Shown: positions 59,293 through 64,000 of the stretch, piece by piece
Position numbering within the stretch: the stretch's first letter is position 1
Layout: each line of letters starts with the position of its first letter
DNA from: Collinsella aerofaciens
GTDB taxonomy: Bacteria; Actinomycetota; Coriobacteriia; Coriobacteriales; Coriobacteriaceae
NCBI RefSeq assembly: GCF_015546965.1
Contig: NZ_JADMUF010000011.1
Coordinates: 1 to 64,000, forward strand
DNA length: 64,000 nt
Direction of reading: 5' to 3'
Made by a program: the position numbers and the translations under genes
Notes under the pieces: generated by a model
The model's input: only the letters and a program-made list of their open reading frames with translations
Databases searched by the model: none
Told to the model about the DNA's origin: nothing

Positions 59293-61118
59293 TCCAGGTT
59301 CCTCCCTCCGCGGAACGCGCCAAAGCCAAAGTGGTCGCAACGCAGGCAGCGGCTTGCCTCCTGGCGTGCCTCCTCCTCGGTAAGGCCCTGCTCGACCAGA
59401 TTCCAATCGTGGATGCGCTCGCCGGCCTCGCGCTCGCCCAGCTCGCAGCGGCCGCACTCGTGCTTGCCCTTAAACTGCACGGTCGGCAGCTCAACGTCGA
59501 GCTTGATCTTGTGGTCAAAGCCCAGGTAGCGGTCGATATTTGCCGAAGCAACGCGGCCGGCGTTGATGGCCCGGATGACGGTGGCGGGACCGGTCTGGCA
59601 GTCACCGCCGCTAAAGAGGCCATCGAAACTGGGCACGGCGCCGTCCGAATCGGTGACGACGCAACCCCACTTGCAGGCGATGCCCATGTCCTCAAATGGC
59701 TTGGAGTCGATGTCCTGGCCAATGGCGACGAACACGCGCTCGCAGGGAATGACCTGCTCGGGCGTGGCGGCGGCACGCGGGGCCGGACGACCGCGACGGG
59801 GCTCGCCGATAATCTGCGGTTGCACGCGCAGGCCGCTCACGCGACCGTCCTCGCCCGTCTCGATGGCGAGCGGGGCCGTCAGCTCCAGCACCTCGCAGCC
59901 CTCGGCCTGGGCACCGGCAATCTCGGCGTCCTGGGCCGTCATATCGCAGATGCGGCGGCGGTAGACAATGCTCACCTTTTCGGCACCGCAGCGCACGGCA
60001 GAGCGAGCCACGTCCATGGCCACGTTGCCGCCGCCGATGACGCACACGCGCTGGCCGCTCAGGTCGGGCAGCTCGTCGTCACCGATGGCGCGCAGCATCT
60101 TGACGGCCGACTCCACGCCGGGCGCCTCTTCACCCGGAAGGCCGAGCTTCTTATCGCTGTGGGCACCGATGGCCAGGTAGACGGCATCGAACTCGTCGCG
60201 CAGGCGGGCAAGCTCCTCGCCATTGACGGAGTGATCGAGCTCAACGTCGATGCCGGCGCTCAAGATCCAGTCGATCTCGGCCTGCAGGCGCTCGCGCGGC
60301 AGACGGTAGCTGGGGATGCCGTAGCGCAGCATGCCGCCCAAGTGGTGACGCTGCTCAAAGATGGTCACCTTATGGCCCATCACGGCCAGGTAGTAGGCGC
60401 AGGAAAGGCCGGCCGGGCCGCCGCCGATCACAGCGACGCGCTTACCGGTGTTGTCCACTACATGCGGCTTGTGGTCGTTGAGGTCACTGTGCTCAACGGC
60501 AAAACGCTTGAGGGCGAGGATGTTCATGGGGTCATCGACCATGCCACGGCGGCAGTGCATCTCGCAGGGATGCTCGCACACCAAGCCGCAGACGAGCGGC
60601 AGCGGATTGTTCTTGCGGATGACCTTGACAGCATCGGCATAACGGCCGGCCTCGACGAGCGAAATGTACCCGGGAATGTCGACGTGCGCCGGGCAGCCCG
60701 AGACGCACGGAACGCGGGCCTCGCGGTCAAAGCCGCAGGAGTGCTCGCGGATGTGGTGCTCAAAGTCGTCGCGGAAGCCGCGAATGGCCGTGAGCGCCAT
60801 GGCGCCGGCCTCGTAGCCGATGGCGCAGTCGCTCGAAAGGTAGATGGTGCGGGCCGTGCGCTCAATCAGGTTGAGCGTGGACTCGTCGGCACGCCCTTCG
60901 AGCACATCGGCAAGCAGGTCGCTCAGCGCGCTCAGGCCCACGCGGCAGGGCGTGCACTTGCCACAGCTCTGGGTGGAGCAAAGGTTGACGAGCGCTGCCG
61001 TAAACTCAACGGGACACGGGGCGAGCGAGCTCACCGCCAGACGACGTCCGAGCGCATCGTGCAGGTCGTCCATGACGGCCTGAGCGTGGCTGCGTTCCAT
61101 TACATGCAGTCGAGCCAT
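59286..61118 (-). CDS. Hydrogenase-associated NuoF/GltD-like flavoprotein
   Basis: 610 residues. The start carries the NuoF C-terminal iron-sulfur motif (STQSCGKCTPCRVGLSAL, near residue 48). A GltD-type part follows: 4Fe-4S Cys in CGLVCEHPCEMHCRRG, FAD-binding VAVIGGGPAGLSCAYYL and NAD(P)-binding VCVIGGGNVAMDVARSA, ending in a Cys-containing tail (CLRCDHFG). It should transfer electrons between NAD(P)H and the hydrogenase, perhaps by bifurcation with ferredoxin; this is inferred from related hydrogenase clusters. The ATG at 61118 has GAGGGG at five bases. First gene of the operon. Confidence 0.88.
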   Translation of the reverse strand: MARLHVMERSHAQAVMDDLHDALGRRLAVSSLAPCPVEFTAALVNLCSTQSCGKCTPCRVGLSALSDLLADVLEGRADESTLNLIERTARTIYLSSDCAIGYEAGAMALTAIRGFRDDFEHHIREHSCGFDREARVPCVSGCPAHVDIPGYISLVEAGRYADAVKVIRKNNPLPLVCGLVCEHPCEMHCRRGMVDDPMNILALKRFAVEHSDLNDHKPHVVDNTGKRVAVIGGGPAGLSCAYYLAVMGHKVTIFEQRHHLGGMLRYGIPSYRLPRERLQAEIDWILSAGIDVELDHSVNGEELARLRDEFDAVYLAIGAHSDKKLGLPGEEAPGVESAVKMLRAIGDDELPDLSGQRVCVIGGGNVAMDVARSAVRCGAEKVSIVYRRRICDMTAQDAEIAGAQAEGCEVLELTAPLAIETGEDGRVSGLRVQPQIIGEPRRGRPAPRAAATPEQVIPCERVFVAIGQDIDSKPFEDMGIACKWGCVVTDSDGAVPSFDGLFSGGDCQTGPATVIRAINAGRVASANIDRYLGFDHKIKLDVELPTVQFKGKHECGRCELGEREAGERIHDWNLVEQGLTEEEARQEASRCLRCDHFGFGAFRGGRNLEW

Positions 61119-61305
61119 AAGATCCCCTCTCACATGGCAGCCCGGAGGCGAAGCCGAGCGAAGTTGCTACACGCAACACACTGACCTATAAAGTTGTTTG
61201 GCAGCAACACGGTTCGGCAGGCGGTATGAAACGTCGTCCTCAGCGGTGAAAAAGGACATTACCGCAGATAAATGCCATATTTGATAAAACGCGTTACCAA
61301 ATGAC

Positions 61306-61341
61306 AATGCCCCGCCCACGCAATCACGTGGACGGGGCATT
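61306..61341 (-). terminator. Probable terminator of the GH4 gene
   Basis: AATGCCCCGCCCACG pairs with CGTGGACGGGGCATT (one mismatch); the T-run on the minus strand is weak (TGTCATTTGG). Confidence 0.55.
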
Positions 61342-61374
61342 GCTCCAGGTATGCGGCTAGCGACCCTGTTGCTT

Positions 61375-62757
61375 TTACTTAAGCTCGGGCCAGTAACCCT
61401 TGTTGGCCTCGATCATGTCGTCGAGAACCTCCTTGGCGACCTTCATCGAAGGCACGGTCTTGTTCAGCGTAAAGGCCTTGAGCGCCTTCTCGTACGAACC
61501 CTCGATCGTAGCCTCGACCACGAGCTTCTCGGAGTTCAGCTGCTGCATCATGAGGCCCTGCTGGAACAGCGGAATGTTGTCGCGGCTGATGACCTCGGGG
61601 CCGTTCTTGCCAATGTAGGCAGGCAGCTCGACCATGGCGTCGTAGGGCATGTTGGGGATAGCGCCCTTGTTCTCGCAAATGACCAGGAAGCGCTGCTTGG
61701 TGTCGTTCTTCAGAGCGATGGCCAGATCGGCAATCCAGTCGCCGTGGCTGCCCGCATAGAACGTGCTCTCGTCGATCTCGCCCGTCTTCTCGTAGTGATC
61801 GATACCATCGAAGAGGTTCTTCTCGCGCGTCTCCTCAACCTCGTTAGCACGGGTGCGCTCGGGGTTGGAATGCTCGACGAACTCCTTCTGCTGCAGGTAG
61901 TAGTTCAGATACGTGTTGGGCAGGTACTCCGGGAAGCACTCCATGATCTCGTACTCGCCCTTCCAGACGTAGTACCAGCTGCCCTTGGTGTGGCGATTCT
62001 GCTCAGGGTGCTCGTCGGCGGTCTCCTCGGGCTTCTTTGCCATGAGCGAGCCCATGCCCTTGAGGTAGGAGTCGGGCAGCAGGATCTGGTGCTCCTTGAT
62101 GTACTCGCGCAGCTGCGGCAGGACCTCCTCGCCCTTGTGGCGGATCGAGGTGAACCAACCAAAGTGGTTGAGGCCAAAGTAATCGTACTCGACATCCTTC
62201 TTCTCGATATCGAGCGCGGCGCAAACCACGTCGATGATCGCGATCGGCATGTCGCAGATGTTGATGATGCGAGCGTTGGGGCGCAGCACGCGGCAGCCCT
62301 CGGAGACGATGGCGGCAGGGTTGGAGTAGTTGAGAATCCAGTAGTCCTTCTTGGCGTACTTCTCAACGTCATCGATCAGATCGACCATGGGGAAGATGGT
62401 GCGCATGCCGTAGGCAAGGCCGCCGCAACCGCAAGTCTCCTGACCCACGCAGCCGTGACGCAGCGGAATCTTCTCGTCCTGCTCGCGCATGGCGTAGCCA
62501 CCCACGCGCATCTGGGCAAACACGAAGCTCGCGTCGGTAAAAGCCGTCTTTTTGTCGGTGGTCACCGTGAGCTTGATGTCCAGGCCGAGGTCCTCGTGCA
62601 AAATCCAGTCCACGAGCACGCCGATCTTGCGCTGGCGCTCCTCGTTGATGTCGTACAGACGAATCTCGTCAACGTCGAGCTCGTCCTTGCGCAGAGCGAT
62701 GGACTTGACGATGCCGGGGGTAAAGGTGGATCCGCCACCACACAGAGTAATGATCAT
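61375..62757 (-). CDS. GH4 6-phospho-alpha-glucosidase
   Basis: 460 residues. NAD-binding CGGGSTFTPGIV at the N-terminus, the GH4 metal and substrate residues in NICDMPIAII and LNHFGWF, and the VGQETCGCGG loop typical of alpha-specific members (GlvA/MalH type). It splits phosphorylated maltose-like sugars taken up by the PTS next door, using NAD and Mn. AAGGAG stands nine bases before the ATG, which follows the EIIBC stop by three bases: same operon. Confidence 0.92.
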   Translation of the reverse strand: MIITLCGGGSTFTPGIVKSIALRKDELDVDEIRLYDINEERQRKIGVLVDWILHEDLGLDIKLTVTTDKKTAFTDASFVFAQMRVGGYAMREQDEKIPLRHGCVGQETCGCGGLAYGMRTIFPMVDLIDDVEKYAKKDYWILNYSNPAAIVSEGCRVLRPNARIINICDMPIAIIDVVCAALDIEKKDVEYDYFGLNHFGWFTSIRHKGEEVLPQLREYIKEHQILLPDSYLKGMGSLMAKKPEETADEHPEQNRHTKGSWYYVWKGEYEIMECFPEYLPNTYLNYYLQQKEFVEHSNPERTRANEVEETREKNLFDGIDHYEKTGEIDESTFYAGSHGDWIADLAIALKNDTKQRFLVICENKGAIPNMPYDAMVELPAYIGKNGPEVISRDNIPLFQQGLMMQQLNSEKLVVEATIEGSYEKALKAFTLNKTVPSMKVAKEVLDDMIEANKGYWPELK

Positions 62758-62760
62758 TGT

Positions 62761-64000
62761 TTACTGCTCCTTCTCAATTGCGTTTTCGACCTTGTCGCGC
62801 ATCTCGGCGACCTTCATGCCAAAGATGATCTGGATGTTATTGCCGTTGCGGTTGATGCCGCTGTTGGGCACGTGGTTGATGAGGTCCTCATTGATGAGGT
62901 CCGGGTTCTTAACGTTCACGCGGAGACGCGTAAAGCAGTTCTCGAGCTCCTCGATGTTGTCCTTGCCGCCAAGACCTGCGACCAGGTCGGCAATACCTGC
63001 ATCGACGCCCTCTGCGGGAGCCGCGGCAACAGCGCCCTGCTTCACCGCGACAGACGCGGCGGCCTCGCCCTCGGCAACGGACTCGGCGAGCTCGGACTCC
63101 TCCTCGCGACCAGGCGTGTGGAGGTTGAGCTTCTTAATAAGGAAGGTGAAGAGGAAGAAGTACAGAGCGGCGTTGACGACTCCAAGCACCAGCATAACCG
63201 GCCAGTTGGTCTTGTCGACACCCAGGACCAGGTTGGAAACCACGATGTTGATGATGCCGCCTGCAGTCGAAGCGGGCACGGAGAGGACCTTGAGCAGGAC
63301 CAGGAAGATGCCGGACAGAACCGAGTGAACGACAAAGAGCACGGGAGCGGCAAAGACAAAGAGGAAGTCCATGGGCTCGGTCACGCAGGAGAGCACGGCG
63401 GTGATGATCAGCGGGATGATAACGGCCTTGGTCTTATCCTTGTTCCCCTTGTAAGCGGTGAAGATAAAGGCGAGACCGATACCGATGTAGGGCCACAGGT
63501 TGTTGAAGGTGTAGCTGTTGAAGTAGGTGCTGTCGGAGAAGGGCTGGCCCGTCATTGCCATCTCGGCAACACGGATGGGGTAGGCACCGGCGATAACCTG
63601 ATCACCCAGCGTAAGGGTGCCGCCCACATCGGAGAACTGGAACGGAGTGTAGATGAGGTGGTGCAGACCGGTGGGAACGAGCAGCTTGTTGAGCATGCCG
63701 TAGATAAACAGACCGATGTTGCCCGACTCCTTAATGATGCCGGCAACGGAGGAGATGGCACCCTGAACCGGAGGCCAAACGATGCAGAAGCCTGCGCCCA
63801 TGATCCAAGAGATGATGATCATGATCAGGAACGGAAAGCGAACGCCCGAGAACATCGAAAGGGCAATGGGGAACTGCTTGTTCGAGTACTTGTTGAACAC
63901 GGCACCGGTGATGCAACCGAGGATGATGCCACCAAACACGCCGGTATCGAGCACCTGGATGCCCATAACGGTGGCCTGGCCGGTTCCGGTAAGACCGAGC
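62761..64000 (-). CDS. PTS alpha-glucoside transporter subunit EIIBC (5' end outside the window)
   Basis: The C-terminal 413 residues are visible; the frame is open to the window end, so the start lies beyond. The EIIC part has about ten helices with PTGLHHLIYTPFQ and TEPMDFLFVFAAPVLFVVH. After a Ala/Glu-rich linker the EIIB domain has the phosphorylated Cys in ELENCFTRLRVNVKN. It imports and phosphorylates maltose or a related glucoside. Paired with the GH4 enzyme downstream. The ATG at 63966 is internal, not the start. Confidence 0.93.
   Translation of the reverse strand, partial: LGLTGTGQATVMGIQVLDTGVFGGIILGCITGAVFNKYSNKQFPIALSMFSGVRFPFLIMIIISWIMGAGFCIVWPPVQGAISSVAGIIKESGNIGLFIYGMLNKLLVPTGLHHLIYTPFQFSDVGGTLTLGDQVIAGAYPIRVAEMAMTGQPFSDSTYFNSYTFNNLWPYIGIGLAFIFTAYKGNKDKTKAVIIPLIITAVLSCVTEPMDFLFVFAAPVLFVVHSVLSGIFLVLLKVLSVPASTAGGIINIVVSNLVLGVDKTNWPVMLVLGVVNAALYFFLFTFLIKKLNLHTPGREEESELAESVAEGEAAASVAVKQGAVAAAPAEGVDAGIADLVAGLGGKDNIEELENCFTRLRVNVKNPDLINEDLINHVPNSGINRNGNNIQIIFGMKVAEMRDKVENAIEKEQ

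Noticed and set aside
59331-61184. A 617-residue frame opposite the hydrogenase partner gene
   Set aside because: Shadow of the flavoprotein gene; low-complexity Ala/Gly/Val/Asp composition and no start signal.

Overview
The window is about 60% GC, almost fully coding, and looks like the chromosome of a gut actinobacterium of the class Coriobacteriia, most likely Collinsella. This is inferred from protein style (desulfoferrodoxin, [FeFe] hydrogenase with a NuoF/GltD-like partner, FucO-type lactaldehyde reductase, fchA-folD and fhs for folate one-carbon units, GH4 plus EIIBC sugar genes) and from the type II-A CRISPR system. No rRNA or tRNA gene was seen.

Layout. 1-5412: fchA-folD (minus), a small lipoprotein and a large Tat-exported PI-PLC-like surface protein. 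5413-9349: an accessory stretch with a PH-like small protein, a HicA/HicB toxin-antitoxin pair with a palindromic operator, an ADP-ribosylglycohydrolase, several very small genes, two related palindromes, and two solitary degenerate CRISPR repeats. 9350-17710: a complete type II-A CRISPR-Cas9 locus: an array of 32 repeats, a short leader, then csn2, cas2, cas1 and cas9 (all minus), and a divergent tracrRNA just beyond cas9. The repeats decay at the end far from cas, the leader can pair with the repeat, one spacer is present twice, and a candidate cas promoter lies inside the tracrRNA anti-repeat.

17826-32234: housekeeping genes: a double zinc-ribbon protein, a CDF cation transporter, a membrane-anchored protein, fhs, ruvCAB behind a LexA-like box, an NAD-synthetase-like protein without its catalytic motifs, a superoxide reductase and a SWIM/SNF2 helicase. 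32399-43205: dnaE and addA/addB. 43408-54828: a TrpR-like YerC protein, a holin-like membrane protein, an Rrf2 regulator divergent from cysK, mnmA, an M42 peptidase, fucO, a YoaK membrane protein, a YgiQ radical-SAM protein, a CPBP protease and a lone RelB/DinJ-like antitoxin. 55043-61118: a compact four-gene minus-strand operon joining an electron-transfer flavoprotein, an [FeFe] hydrogenase, a substrate-binding lipoprotein and a one-chain ABC permease-ATPase. 61375-64000: a GH4 6-phospho-alpha-glucosidase and an alpha-glucoside PTS EIIBC cut by the window edge.

Across the window the spaces between genes carry REP-like palindromes. Many hold a GGGAC word. Some keep the loop (GGGACGGGGCT) and change the stem completely; others keep the stem and change the loop. 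They look like one or more families of dispersed structured elements. The two signals I would follow first are these palindromes and the regulation of the CRISPR locus (tracrRNA/cas promoter overlap, solitary repeats beside small hydrophobic ORFs).
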